A stretch of DNA of 64,000 nt from JAIEPX01 sp963725255 (GTDB taxonomy: Bacteria > Pseudomonadota > Gammaproteobacteria > JAIEPX01): contig CAVRXV010000007.1 of the NCBI GenBank assembly GCA_963725255.1, positions 70,299 through 134,298 on the forward strand. The letters run 5' to 3'. Both the position numbers and the translations under genes were made by a program. Under the pieces are notes generated by a model. That model ran no database searches and was not told the origin of the DNA. It worked only from the letters and a program-made list of their open reading frames with translations. Positions 27,493 to 36,180 of this stretch are shown one piece after another (within the stretch, counting starts at the first letter, position 1; each line of letters opens with the position of its first letter).

Positions 27493-28314
27493 CTAAATTT
27501 TCTTCCACCTTTTAATGCCATTTTTATCTTCAGTTATAACCCACATATTACCATCGTTTCCTTTCTTTTCTGTTCCAACCTTAAATGACGTAGCGCTTTC
27601 ACTGGGGCCTTTTCTCCCTGCTTTAGGTTGTTTAGATTTTAACAACTCTTTTTCGATGGGGAGTTTAATTTTTAGAATTCTTTTTTTATTTTTTTCATTA
27701 TTAAGAGGATCTTCTAGTAACCAATCATTGCTCTCTAGAAAGTATTTCGGGTATGGTATTTCTTGAAGCTCATATTGTGCTGCCAGACCGTGATCAATGA
27801 CTCCCATGTGGATGTCATTAAATTTAAAATTACCGTAATTATCTTGCATTATTTTATAGCAGTGTTCATGCATCACATAGCCATCACCGAAGAAATGTTT
27901 TGGGGAGCGAGGATCATACATAGGTTTTGGATTTTGTTTATCCTCCAGGATAAAGCTAGCAGACCATATAGCACCAGATTTATCTATGAACTGTCTGTCC
28001 CAAACGTCATATGGAGCTACATTGATCACTTGGTTATCAGTGGTAAGGATAACGCTCGTACCGAGCCATTCGTATTTAGATTCCTTACTAAGATCGATTA
28101 AGCTTTTGGATAGTTGTTCCTGTTCCTGATCTGAAATATGTCCATTATCGATCATATCCTCAATGATAATATCTCCCGATTCAATAAGAGCATAGCCCTG
28201 AGCATCTTTATCTTTTAACCTTGTTAGAATTTTTCGAAGCAACGGAATATCGCTAATGATAACCTTATGCTCCATCGGTCCTCCACAGACAAAGCAGTAT
28301 GTTTGAGCTCCCAT
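27493..28314 (-). CDS. Eukaryote/giant-virus-like zinc-binding protein
   Basis: I start at the ATG at 28314 (273 residues) because GAGGT lies 10 bases before it; an upstream ATG at 28332 lacks a site. The protein begins with a CFVCGGPM zinc knuckle and has VMHEHCYKIM near residue 155, the CxxCGG plus HxxC pattern seen in fungal F-box-linked and large-DNA-virus proteins. The last 30 residues, SFKVGTEKKGNDGNMWVITE followed by NGIKRWKKI, match a short C-terminal motif I know from many Mimivirus-like proteins. Function is unknown. Origin by transfer in an amoebal or protist host is plausible. Confidence 0.6.
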   Translation of the reverse strand: MGAQTYCFVCGGPMEHKVIISDIPLLRKILTRLKDKDAQGYALIESGDIIIEDMIDNGHISDQEQEQLSKSLIDLSKESKYEWLGTSVILTTDNQVINVAPYDVWDRQFIDKSGAIWSASFILEDKQNPKPMYDPRSPKHFFGDGYVMHEHCYKIMQDNYGNFKFNDIHMGVIDHGLAAQYELQEIPYPKYFLESNDWLLEDPLNNEKNKKRILKIKLPIEKELLKSKQPKAGRKGPSESATSFKVGTEKKGNDGNMWVITEDKNGIKRWKKI

Positions 28315-28466
28315 ATTTTCTATACCTCGCATTGATATCGTGCTAGTTCAGCGGAAATCACACAATCGGGCTTACACTAGGGTGAGTTTGCATAATCTGT
28401 TCCGCACTCTGATTTATTAAATATAGTAACGGCCTGTAAATTGTCAAATTTTTGTACGCTTTTTGC

Positions 28467-28496
28467 AAAACCTCTCACAACTCAAGATTCGACGCC
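28467..28496 (-). repeat. Dispersed GGCGTCGCG repeat, variant copy
   Basis: AAAACCTCTCACAACTCAAG is followed by ATTCGACGCC, so GCG is replaced by GAA on the minus strand. An extra GACGCCG follows at 28506-28512. No partner copy was found on the left, so it appears single. It lies downstream of the 28517 gene in the sense direction. Confidence 0.85.
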
Positions 28497-28516
28497 GCTA
28501 CCTACGACGCCGCTAC

Positions 28517-28939
28517 CTATTTCAATCTAACATATACGCTATAGTAGTACTTACCAAGCGTAACTTCGACATATTCGCACTCCCAGCCCAACCCTTTATC
28601 GGCTGCTAATGGCGTCATATTCGGGAGTGAATCCATCAGATTTCGATATAAGCTCCACGCCTGATCTTTAGTCTCAGGAGAATCAATGGATCTTACATAA
28701 AAATGAAATAACCACTTTTCATGAGTGTCAAATTTGTCAGCAAGCTCATATTGGCCATAATAAAATCTATCATTGCCCTGGAAAATTGGCATAAATCCAA
28801 TTTTCATTAAACTTTTATCATTTATTCGTTGTTTTATCGCCGCTACACTAGGACAAATATGTTGCTCAGCCATAGCCACTGAGGCAAAACTCATAATCAC
28901 CAATAAACAAATTGTTAGAAAGCTAAAATTTTTTCTCAT
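28517..28939 (-). CDS. Secreted protein of unknown function
   Basis: This is a 140-residue protein with a Sec signal peptide: KN, then a hydrophobic core FLTICLLVIMSFASV, cleaved about AMA-EQ. The mature part has CPSVAAIKQ and a second cysteine in GLGWECEYVEV. Small periplasmic proteins with a CPSxxxIK start are common in Legionella-type genomes, but I cannot name the family with certainty. It is flanked by repeat copies on both sides. Confidence 0.6.
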   Translation of the reverse strand: MRKNFSFLTICLLVIMSFASVAMAEQHICPSVAAIKQRINDKSLMKIGFMPIFQGNDRFYYGQYELADKFDTHEKWLFHFYVRSIDSPETKDQAWSLYRNLMDSLPNMTPLAADKGLGWECEYVEVTLGKYYYSVYVRLK

Positions 28940-29029
28940 GCCATGATACCTCTGCTAATTTATTATAAGACCTTGCTTTATATCATAAATAATCACGAAA
29001 ATCAAGATGGTTTTTGGCATCGGGTTTTT

Positions 29030-29175
29030 GGCGTCGCGTCTTGAGTTGTGAGAGGTTTTGTAAATTCAGTATCCAAAATAAATAATTTGAAATGTAAGTT
29101 ATAATAAATCTAATATTTGTTGCTCAATATAATATCGATTTCAAAAAACCCCCTCTCAACTAAAGATTCGACGCC
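29030..29175. repeat. Short inverted-repeat element of the GGCGTCGCG family (146 bp)
   Basis: The left end (29030-29059) is a full plus-strand repeat; the right end (29144-29175) is a degenerate minus-strand copy with CTCAACTAAAGATTCGACGCC. About 84 AT-rich bases lie between. It is the shortest paired element in the window and sits 5 bases from the stop of the ATPase gene at 29180. Confidence 0.8.
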
Positions 29176-29179
29176 GTAC

Positions 29180-30286
29180 TCATTGCCATTCCTGCGGGGA
29201 CACCAATTCGGTGCCGCGTTTTCCCATTTTTAATTGTAACAAAGGCTCTCCACTAAACTGACTGATCATGTCTGCTAATTTCATGGAATGCGTAGTGATC
29301 CAGAGTTGAGAATAGCGCGAAGCCTCTGCGATCAGTTCTGCGAGTGGCATCAACAAATCAGGATGTAAACTTGTCTCTGGTTCATTGAGCGCTAACAATT
29401 TTGGTGGACGTGGACTCAGCAACGCTGCCACTAAACATAAATACCGTAAAGTGCCATCGGAAAGTTCATTGGCTTCGAGTGGCCGAAATATATCGGGCAT
29501 TTTGAGTAAAGTTTCAAATCTCGCTTTATTATCATTTTGAATAATTAATTTTGCACCGGGAAAAGCGCGATCAATAACTTGATCTAACCATTCTGGATTA
29601 CCTATTTCTTTAATAGTTTGCAAAGCTGCTGCTAAGTCATGACCATCATTACTTAATATGGGTGATCTTATGCCTACTTGAGGTGCCCGAATGGGGGACA
29701 ATGAATCAGTACGAAAATGATGGTAAAAACGCCATTGTTTCATCTCATGTCTAAGACTGGACAGTTCAGGGTATAAATGTGGCTCTTGTAGTTGGGCCAA
29801 TACCGATTCAGATTGTGATAAAGATGCAGGATAAGCAACTCGAGCTCCATCATGGTTTACTAGCCAAGTGGTGTTGGCTTTACGGTCTAGTAAGGTGGTG
29901 CTCGGTCTACGCTTTGTTCCATGCCAAACATACTCTTCTTTGACTTCTGGATCTCTACCAAAGGCTGATTGGGATGGGATAGGTAATCCGCATTGAAATT
30001 CATATCCAAAGGTTTCGGTTCGAACAGATAATGCTAGACGCGTTGGTTTTGGGGTTCGTGTCAATTGTAAGCGAGCACCTGCCCATAATGCTGAAGAAAA
30101 ACCACCCTCATCTGCAAAAGTTTGAGTAAGTTGACCTTTAGCAGTTTGAGCAATTAAATGTACGGCTTTGTATAAATTACTTTTTCCGCACCCATTCGGG
30201 CCCGTAATAACATTGACTCGATTGAGACGTAAATTAATTTCTGCAATGGAGCGATAACCTGATATATTTAATTCATGAATGGCCAT
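29180..30286 (-). CDS. AAA_21-type ATPase (SMC/RecF-like)
   Basis: Starting at the ATG at 30286 (368 residues; AAGGAG 9 bases upstream), it has ISGYRSIAEINLRLNRVNV, Walker A GPNGCGKSN (29-37), signature-like ANELSDGTLRYL and Walker B LLALNEPETSLHPD, then an H-loop TTHSMKLAD. There is no TOPRIM domain, unlike the OLD protein downstream. Predicted ATPases of this COG4637 type occur near DNA-repair or defence genes. It opens a run of possible defence genes (29-36 kb). Confidence 0.85.
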   Translation of the reverse strand: MAIHELNISGYRSIAEINLRLNRVNVITGPNGCGKSNLYKAVHLIAQTAKGQLTQTFADEGGFSSALWAGARLQLTRTPKPTRLALSVRTETFGYEFQCGLPIPSQSAFGRDPEVKEEYVWHGTKRRPSTTLLDRKANTTWLVNHDGARVAYPASLSQSESVLAQLQEPHLYPELSSLRHEMKQWRFYHHFRTDSLSPIRAPQVGIRSPILSNDGHDLAAALQTIKEIGNPEWLDQVIDRAFPGAKLIIQNDNKARFETLLKMPDIFRPLEANELSDGTLRYLCLVAALLSPRPPKLLALNEPETSLHPDLLMPLAELIAEASRYSQLWITTHSMKLADMISQFSGEPLLQLKMGKRGTELVSPQEWQ

Positions 30287-30399
30287 TGAATTTCTCCTTT
30301 TCTTTATTGAGCAACTTACATCATTCAACTATCAGGGTCAAATCTGAGAACAGCGGCGTCGTCACAAGGAGCTTTGACATTGGACATTGGCGTAGCGTC

Positions 30400-30427
30400 T
30401 TGAAAGGAAGAAATGTGCTAAGATAAT
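30400..30427 (+). promoter_or_regulatory. Candidate promoter for the IS-split HEPN-like gene
   Basis: TTGAAA (30400-30405) and GATAAT (30422-30427) are 16 bases apart, just before a GAGG and the ATG at 30448. The -35 lies inside a degraded repeat fragment, GGCGTAGCGTCTTGAAAGG (30389-30407). Confidence 0.4.
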
Positions 30428-30914
30428 TCAAGAGGAAGTTGTTTATTATGGAGATTCGATTGGACAAAGAAATTTTTGTAAAATTTGAAATAAAGCAGTT
30501 AGACAAAATAATGCGTCTAGATAACGAAACTTATCTCGATATTAAATACTTAGCCTTATGTAGCTTTATCGATAGAATTGCACGATATATATCGCCTGAT
30601 ATAAAAAATTCATTTGTTAGATTTGAAAATATTTTAACCAGTTATTATAATAGAGATGACTTTAAGTTAATAGATATGCGCTATTTCAATCAAGGCCAAT
30701 TTCTAATTGGCGATCACCAAAATAACGATTACTTAAAACAAAACGCGAAAAAGTACTATGATAAATTAATCAAAGGTAATTTATATGATCAATTACGGCC
30801 AATATTCGATATAAAATTTAATCTTGAGACTATAGGTAATGATTCAATATGATCTGACCCCGTTTCAAAGGACACTAAGTTTGATAAACTTAAGGGAATC
30901 AAAGAGGTGTCAAG

Positions 30915-31199
30915 ATGAAAAGGAAAACGGACAAACTATTTCGAGCAGAGGCAGTGAAATTAGCACTGTCGTCACCGCAGCCATATGCTAAAACAGCGAG
31001 AGACTTAGGGATACACCAGGTCACTCTCTATTCATGGATTAATCAGCATCGTAACGATCAGACCCAAGAGACCGTTGGTGAAAGCCAGGTAGATGTTGTA
31101 GAAGAGAATCGACGATTAAAGATGGAGATATTGCGCTTGAAGGAGGAGCGCGACATATTAAAAAAGGCCGCAAAGTTCTTTGCGAACGAATTGAAATGA
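30915..31199 (+). CDS. IS3 transposase OrfA (helix-turn-helix)
   Basis: This 94-residue basic protein has the IS3 HTH pattern AEAVKLALSSPQPYAKTARD, then HQVTLYSWINQH, and a leucine-zipper coiled coil NRRLKMEILRLKEERDILKK. Its stop overlaps the orfB ATG (ATGA). The slippery heptamer at 31160-31166 within ILKKAAK would allow a -1 frameshift into orfB, where the frame is open, producing the OrfAB transposase. Confidence 0.95.
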   Translation: MKRKTDKLFRAEAVKLALSSPQPYAKTARDLGIHQVTLYSWINQHRNDQTQETVGESQVDVVEENRRLKMEILRLKEERDILKKAAKFFANELK

Positions 31200-32056
31200 A
31201 GTATCAATTTGTGGAAGAGAAGCGCAAAGAACACTCGATTAACATCCTGTGTCACGTTTTAGAAATAAGCCGAAGCGGCTTTTATGCGTGGTTATCACGA
31301 CCTGTGAGCGATCGAGAAGAATCGAATCAGCAATTATTGTTAAAGATCCGTGAGAGTCATGAAAGAAGTCGAGAGACGTATGGATATCGTCGCATATACT
31401 ATGATCTACATGCAGAATTAAAAACACTCGGAAAAAACCGAGTTTTTAGGCTGATGCAGCATTATGGCATAAGAGCGAAAACGAAAAGGAAATTTAAAAT
31501 GACGACGGATTCAAATCATAGTAAACCCATAAGCGATAATAAATTAAATCGAGAGTTTACCGCTAACAAACCAAATCAGCGCTGGGTCTCTGATATTACG
31601 TATATTCCGACGATGGAAGGATGGTTGTATTTATCGGTGATCATGGATTTATTTTCTAGGAAAATCATAGGGTGGTCGATGGATAGCAGGATGAAAGAAG
31701 ATATCACGCTGAATGCTTTAAGAATGGCGTTATTTAAGCGAAAAATATCAGGTGGAGTATTGTTACATTCTGATCGTGGAAGTCAGTATGCAGCGAATGA
31801 ATATCAGGGATTATTGAAGGATAATGATATTGAATGCAGTATGAGTCGAAAAGGGAACTGCTGGGATAATGCGGTAGTAGAAAGCTTTTTTCACACACTG
31901 AAAGTTGAGTGCACGCACCATGAAAGCTTTAAAACGAGAGAGGAGGCAAAGAGAGTTATTTTTGAATATATTGAGGTTTTTTACAATAGACAACGTAGGC
32001 ATTCTACGATAAATTACAACACGCCTGCTCAATATGAATTAATGTATGCTTGTTAG
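31196..32056 (+). CDS. IS3 transposase OrfB (DDE integrase domain)
   Basis: This 286-residue protein has an HTH_21-like region (VLEISRSGFYAWLSRP), then the rve catalytic core with DDE residues in WVSDITYIPT, LLHSDRGSQYA and WDNAVVESFFHTLK. It appears complete and differs from the second copy by only a few residues (for example His/Gln before VLEIS, Glu/Lys before ESNQQ, His/Arg in DLxAELK). Active transposition is plausible. Confidence 0.97.
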   Translation: MKYQFVEEKRKEHSINILCHVLEISRSGFYAWLSRPVSDREESNQQLLLKIRESHERSRETYGYRRIYYDLHAELKTLGKNRVFRLMQHYGIRAKTKRKFKMTTDSNHSKPISDNKLNREFTANKPNQRWVSDITYIPTMEGWLYLSVIMDLFSRKIIGWSMDSRMKEDITLNALRMALFKRKISGGVLLHSDRGSQYAANEYQGLLKDNDIECSMSRKGNCWDNAVVESFFHTLKVECTHHESFKTREEAKRVIFEYIEVFYNRQRRHSTINYNTPAQYELMYAC

Positions 32057-32550
32057 AGGTTGGTGTCCACGAAATCGGGAGCAGATCAATATTACGCTAT
32101 CAGACAATAGATAATCTCCTGAAAGTGTTAAAGGCTGAGCTTAAAAATATTGATTCAATAGATGACTACTTGAAATTATTTAATAATGCTCATATTTTAT
32201 ATCATATATTAAGATGCCCTTTAGTTCATGAGCAGCAGAGCCATTTCTTAATAGAATCAGCATATAGAGTTGATGGATCGATTAGGCTGTCGCCTTTATC
32301 GAAGATGACGCCTGATTTAATAGATGAAGCATTAAGAGAAATCTTAGCTAAATGGAAAAGCGAATGATGTTGCTATTTCCTAATCATTAAAGCATCTATT
32401 TAATAGAGTAGCTGTACTTATTCTTTCGCTCTCAAAGTAACCTCTTAAATTGAAATATAGAGTTTATAAGATCCACCAGGCAACTTTCTACTTAAGATTT
32501 ACTCAGCATCAAATGATCGCCACCGCCAAATTGTGAGCATTATAAATAAC

Positions 32551-32628
32551 GGCGTCGAAATAGCGGCGTCGCGTCGAAATAGCGGCGTCGGAAATAGCGG
32601 CGTCGTATCTTGAGTTGTGAAGACTTTT
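32551..32628 (+). repeat. Tandem GGCGTCGAAATAGC units ending in a full repeat
   Basis: Units start at 32551, 32565 and 32584: GGCGTCGAAATAGC, GGCGTCGCGTCGAAATAGC and GGCGTCGGAAATAGC. They lead into a variant dispersed repeat at 32599-32628 with GGCGTCGTATCTTGAGTTGT. Units vary in length by insertion of GCGTC. This is the only place where the 5' head of the repeat is tandemly amplified. The rest of 32368-32888 shows nothing else clear. Confidence 0.8.
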
Positions 32629-32888
32629 GAGAATTTCACAATAATTCATAATCAATAAAGCATCTAACATCTCTTCAAACTAATAGAAAATATCTTGCAA
32701 TACCAAGTAAGTCTGTCTTTCCTGGAATAATTTCAAGCCCCAGACAAAAATGCCAGCATATACTATAGTTATCAAACCTGATTGTATAAAAAGAGTGTAT
32801 GGTAAAGTAGGCAATATCACTATAACTCAGTTAATCAGGCATATAATTCTTAGTGACGTACCGTAAGAAACCTTTAGGTTAGCATAAT

Positions 32889-34571
32889 ATGAGCATCAAA
32901 TTATCAAAAATTCAATTCGCGGAAGGTCGTGATTCCGAATTTGAAGGCCTCTCAATTGAGCCAGGAAATATTACGCTCCTTGTCGGCCCAAATAACTCAG
33001 GTAAAAGCCAGGCGCTGCGTGAGATCGAGTCTTATTGTTGTGAATATAAAACACCCTCAAAAGTAATAAAGAACATTCAGTTACACTATCCTGAGTCCGT
33101 ACCTGCAATCAATACGCTTTTGAATCAATTCAAAATAGAGCCCGAGAACAACAAACCTAACTCCGATGAATATTGTATAATGCAGCATGGAATATCAACC
33201 TCACCTAAAAAGCACACCATCGTACAAGAAAGACTTGAGAATGCAATAAATACTAAGAATATGAATTACATTTGCAATAATGTAATTTCATATTTCACAA
33301 TCAGACTTGACGGCAAGACAAGATTCCTTCTGACTGAGCCCAAAGAATCTGGGGATCTGCAACGCCAACCAGAAAATCATCTAATGGCACTCTTTAAGAA
33401 TAGCGAAGCAAGAAACCAAGTTAGTAAATTTACCAAAGATGCTTTTGGTTTATACTTTGTCATTGATCCAACTGAAATGAAAAGACTACGAATTCGAATG
33501 AGTGAAACTAAACCAACCTCATCTCATCAAGAGCAAGGACTTGATGAGGATGCTCGTAGCTTTCATAATGCAGCAGCTGAAATTTCAACGTTGGGTGATG
33601 GTATTCAGGCCTTTGTTGGCATCTTAACTGCAGTTGCCAGTCTCGATCATAAAATCATACTTATTGACGAGCCAGAAGCCTTTCTTCATCCCCCATTAGC
33701 AAAAAGACTCGGTGCGAATCTAGCAAAGATTGCTGCAGAGAGAAATGCACACCTGATTGTGGCTACTCACAGCGCGGATTTCGTGATGGGCTGCATTGAG
33801 TCTACTGATAAGGTTGAGATTGTTCGGCTTACGTACGAAAATAAATTAGCAACTTCACGAAAAATAGCCCCATTGAATTTAAAAAGCATTCTCAATACTG
33901 CTCTCCTTAGAAGCTCAGGAGTTATTCGCGGTATTTTTCACAGGGCCATCATTGTTTGTGAATCTGATGCGGACCGTGCATTTTATGATGAAATCAACAG
34001 AAGGCTTATTTCGGTTGGTCGTGGCATTCAGGATGCACTTTTTATCAATGCACAAAATATGCAGACCATCGAGAAGATAGTAAAACCCTTACGAGACCTT
34101 TGCATTCCAGCAGTTGCACTCGTAGACCTTGATTTTCTCAATTGTAAAGGCACCCAATGGAGAAAATTAATTCATGCATGTCAGGTCAATACGATAATCG
34201 AACAAGACATGCTTGATGAACAACAGTATTTTGTCGAATTATTTTCTAATACATCAAAATCACAAGAGAAAGATGCGATCAAAGATGGAGGCGTTAAAAA
34301 TCTGGAAGGTGAAGATGTTAATCGATTAATTTCTTTTTTAGAAAAACTCGCGAAGGATGGACTTTTTCTGGTTCCGGTAGGTGAGTTAGAGTCATGGCTT
34401 AGTCATCTTAAGGTTTCAGGTCATGGACCCGTATGGTTAATTAAAATGTTTGAACAAATTGGCGATCAAGATGAAGCATCTAATTTTCTTTCCCCGTCTG
34501 AAAACGATGTTTGGAAATTTATTGATGACATCTCAGCTTGGATATCGAAATACAATCCTGCGCCTATGTAA
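32889..34571 (+). CDS. OLD-family ATPase/TOPRIM nuclease
   Basis: This 560-residue protein has Walker A GPNNSGKSQ (33-41), signature-like ISTLGDGIQAF, Walker B IILIDEPEAFLHP (about 256) and H-loop VATHSADF, followed by a TOPRIM domain with VCESDADRAFYDEI (Glu near 357) and VALVDLDFL (DxD near 410). OLD proteins are ATP-driven nucleases linked to phage exclusion. No GajB-type helicase is next to it, so Gabija is unlikely; it looks like a stand-alone OLD or one partner of a less known system. Confidence 0.85.
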   Translation: MSIKLSKIQFAEGRDSEFEGLSIEPGNITLLVGPNNSGKSQALREIESYCCEYKTPSKVIKNIQLHYPESVPAINTLLNQFKIEPENNKPNSDEYCIMQHGISTSPKKHTIVQERLENAINTKNMNYICNNVISYFTIRLDGKTRFLLTEPKESGDLQRQPENHLMALFKNSEARNQVSKFTKDAFGLYFVIDPTEMKRLRIRMSETKPTSSHQEQGLDEDARSFHNAAAEISTLGDGIQAFVGILTAVASLDHKIILIDEPEAFLHPPLAKRLGANLAKIAAERNAHLIVATHSADFVMGCIESTDKVEIVRLTYENKLATSRKIAPLNLKSILNTALLRSSGVIRGIFHRAIIVCESDADRAFYDEINRRLISVGRGIQDALFINAQNMQTIEKIVKPLRDLCIPAVALVDLDFLNCKGTQWRKLIHACQVNTIIEQDMLDEQQYFVELFSNTSKSQEKDAIKDGGVKNLEGEDVNRLISFLEKLAKDGLFLVPVGELESWLSHLKVSGHGPVWLIKMFEQIGDQDEASNFLSPSENDVWKFIDDISAWISKYNPAPM

Positions 34572-34705
34572 TTATCTTTTATAGATTCTCGATAGAAACA
34601 CCTATATTTTATAATTATAAATAAATTTGCGGGTGTAAAAATTCATGCCTGTACCATAAACAACAAACTGAATTCTATTCCTAAGCTGGTACTCTGTGAA
34701 TTTTT

Positions 34706-34734
34706 GGCATCGTGTCTTGAGTTATGAGAGGCTT
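34706..34734 (+). repeat. Degenerate GGCGTCGCG repeat
   Basis: This copy reads GGCATCGTGTCTTGAGTTAT and continues GAGAGGCTT, several mismatches from the consensus. It lies 135 bases after the OLD gene in the sense direction. A weak hairpin (34637-34705, AAAAATTCA arms) precedes it. Confidence 0.75.
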
Positions 34735-34932
34735 GAGAAAATCAGCGATGATTTTAGTTAGAAAAATAGCCACAATTTAATTGTTATTCGTGAATCGTTA
34801 AAATTGAACATATGTACATAGTTGTATTCCAGCCATCCTCTTGTAAAAGATTGCAACTTCTAGTTGAATGTTCTCAATATTTACTCTATAATAATTTTTT
34901 CTTGTTGAGTTAATTTGAAACTGTTCAATCGA

Positions 34933-34956
34933 ATTACTGGGACACGTCCCAGTAAT
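34933..34956. promoter_or_regulatory. Hairpin/operator before the YhcG nuclease gene
   Basis: ATTACTGGGAC (34933-34943) and GTCCCAGTAAT (34946-34956) are perfectly complementary around a 2-base centre. The site ends 3 bases before the GGAG ribosome-binding site of the gene at 34972, so it could be an operator or an RNA hairpin controlling translation. Confidence 0.55.
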
Positions 34957-34971
34957 CTTGGAGAAACGACA

Positions 34972-36009
34972 ATGGTCAATCAACTATCAGGATCCACCTT
35001 ATTTCAAGACATCAGTGACTATATTGAACAAGCAAGATCCAATGTTGCTTTTCATGCCAATAGCACATTGCTTAAATTATATTGGCATATTGGCGATAGA
35101 ATCAATAGAGAAACCCTAAAACATGAGCGAGCTACGTACGGAAAGCAAGTTATCAAGAAAGTAGCATTGCAACTCACAGGACGTTATGGCAGTGGGTTTG
35201 ATGCTACGAATCTATCGAGGATGTCAAAATTAGTTAGAGTATTTCCAGACATCAAAGTTATTGAGACAATATCTCAACAATTACTATGGTCGCATCTATT
35301 ATTCTTAATAGGGATTGATGATCAATTAAAGCGTGATTTCTATGCGGAAATGTGTCGTCTAGAAAAGTGGAGCGTACGCACTCTAAAGCACCAAGTTAAT
35401 GGTATGCTATATGAACGCACAGCGGTTGCAAAACAACCTGAGCATATCATCCGCAAACACATAGATGACCTCAAATCAGACGATAAATTAAGCCCTGAAA
35501 TGATATTTAAAGATCCTTATATACTTAAATTTGAAGGGCTTTCCCAGACATATTCAGAGTCAGATTTAGAGGGCGTCATACTTAATGAAATAACATTATT
35601 TTTACAAGAACTCGGAAATGATTTTTGTTTTGTGGCTAGACAAAAGCGAATGAGCACTGAATACAATGACCGATATCTCGATTTGCTATTCTTCCACAGA
35701 AAATTACATCGACTCATTGCTATCGATCTCAAGCTTGGCAGATTTGAACCAGAACACAAAGGACAAATGGAATGGTATCTTAACTGGTTAGATAGGCATG
35801 AAAGGTGCGAAAGAGAGGAAAAACCTTTAGGCATTATTCTCTGCGCAGATAAAAACCAAGCTGATATAGAATACTTATCTTTAGAAAGCAGCAGGATTCA
35901 TGTTGCTCAATATCTAACAGAATTACCACCTCGTGAACTTTTTGAACAGCGTTTAAAAACAGCCATAATGCACGCGAGAAAAAAGCATGAAGTACTTGAA
36001 AATATTTAA
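34972..36009 (+). CDS. PDDEXK nuclease of the YhcG/DUF1016 family
   Basis: The ATG at 34972 follows GGAG and gives 345 residues. The N-terminal DUF1016 winged helix region shows LLKLYWHIGDRIN and YGKQVIKKVALQL, FDATNLSRMSKLVRVFPD; the C-terminal nuclease core shows DRYLDLLFFHRKLHRLIAID followed by LKLG, the D-(x)n-D-x-K pattern. YhcG-type proteins accompany restriction or defence islands and can cleave branched DNA. It follows the OLD gene in the same direction. Confidence 0.88.
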   Translation: MVNQLSGSTLFQDISDYIEQARSNVAFHANSTLLKLYWHIGDRINRETLKHERATYGKQVIKKVALQLTGRYGSGFDATNLSRMSKLVRVFPDIKVIETISQQLLWSHLLFLIGIDDQLKRDFYAEMCRLEKWSVRTLKHQVNGMLYERTAVAKQPEHIIRKHIDDLKSDDKLSPEMIFKDPYILKFEGLSQTYSESDLEGVILNEITLFLQELGNDFCFVARQKRMSTEYNDRYLDLLFFHRKLHRLIAIDLKLGRFEPEHKGQMEWYLNWLDRHERCEREEKPLGIILCADKNQADIEYLSLESSRIHVAQYLTELPPRELFEQRLKTAIMHARKKHEVLENI

Positions 36010-36031
36010 CCTCGCGATTTACCATAATTAC

Positions 36032-36175
36032 ATGGCTATAGATTTATCAACACAAGAGAGTGATATAGTTCTACGTTTTGAAAACCGCAAGGAAGAAGCA
36101 CAAGGAATAGAAAAAAAATTTTACTTACAGTTAGCCTCATCATTAAATATGCTCAATCAAGCAGCAATATATTAA
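36032..36175 (+). CDS. Possible small protein after yhcG
   Basis: A 47-codon ATG frame with no recognised domain follows the YhcG gene by 22 bases. It is acidic and then basic (STQESDIVLRFENRKEEAQG). No clear ribosome-binding site was seen. It may be a gene relic. Confidence 0.2.
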   Translation: MAIDLSTQESDIVLRFENRKEEAQGIEKKFYLQLASSLNMLNQAAIY

Positions 36176-36180
36176 GGGGG

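Larger units (their letters stand above)
30850..32088 (+). mobile_element. IS3-family insertion sequence, copy 1 (1239 bp)
   Basis: The ends are imperfect inverted repeats: TGATCTGACCCCG on the left and, reversed, TGATCTGCTCCCG on the right, 19 of 26 bases matching. A 3-base target duplication ATA (30847-30849 and 32089-32091) flanks it. It carries overlapping orfA and orfB with a slippery A AAA AAG (31160-31166). A second copy is at 62767 in the opposite orientation. Confidence 0.97.
30448..32367 (+). pseudogene. HEPN-like gene interrupted by an IS3 element
   Basis: The N-terminal 134 codons (30448-30849) and the C-terminal 91 codons (32092-32367) belong to one gene. Removing the IS (30850-32088) and one copy of the 3-base target duplication ATA joins GNDSI to LRYQTIDNLL without a frame break, giving 225 residues. 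The C-terminal half contains ILRCPLVHEQ, an R-x4-H motif as in HEPN ribonuclease-type domains. Intact HEPN proteins are common in toxin-antitoxin and phage-defence loci. The gene is inactivated as it stands. Confidence 0.75.

Noticed and set aside
32551..32605. CRISPR-like short tandem array
   Set aside because: Units are 14-19 bases with no spacers of constant length and no cas genes; they are heads of the dispersed repeat.
32889..36009. Gabija defence system
   Set aside because: The OLD protein is present, but there is no UvrD-like GajB; the neighbour is a DUF1016 nuclease.
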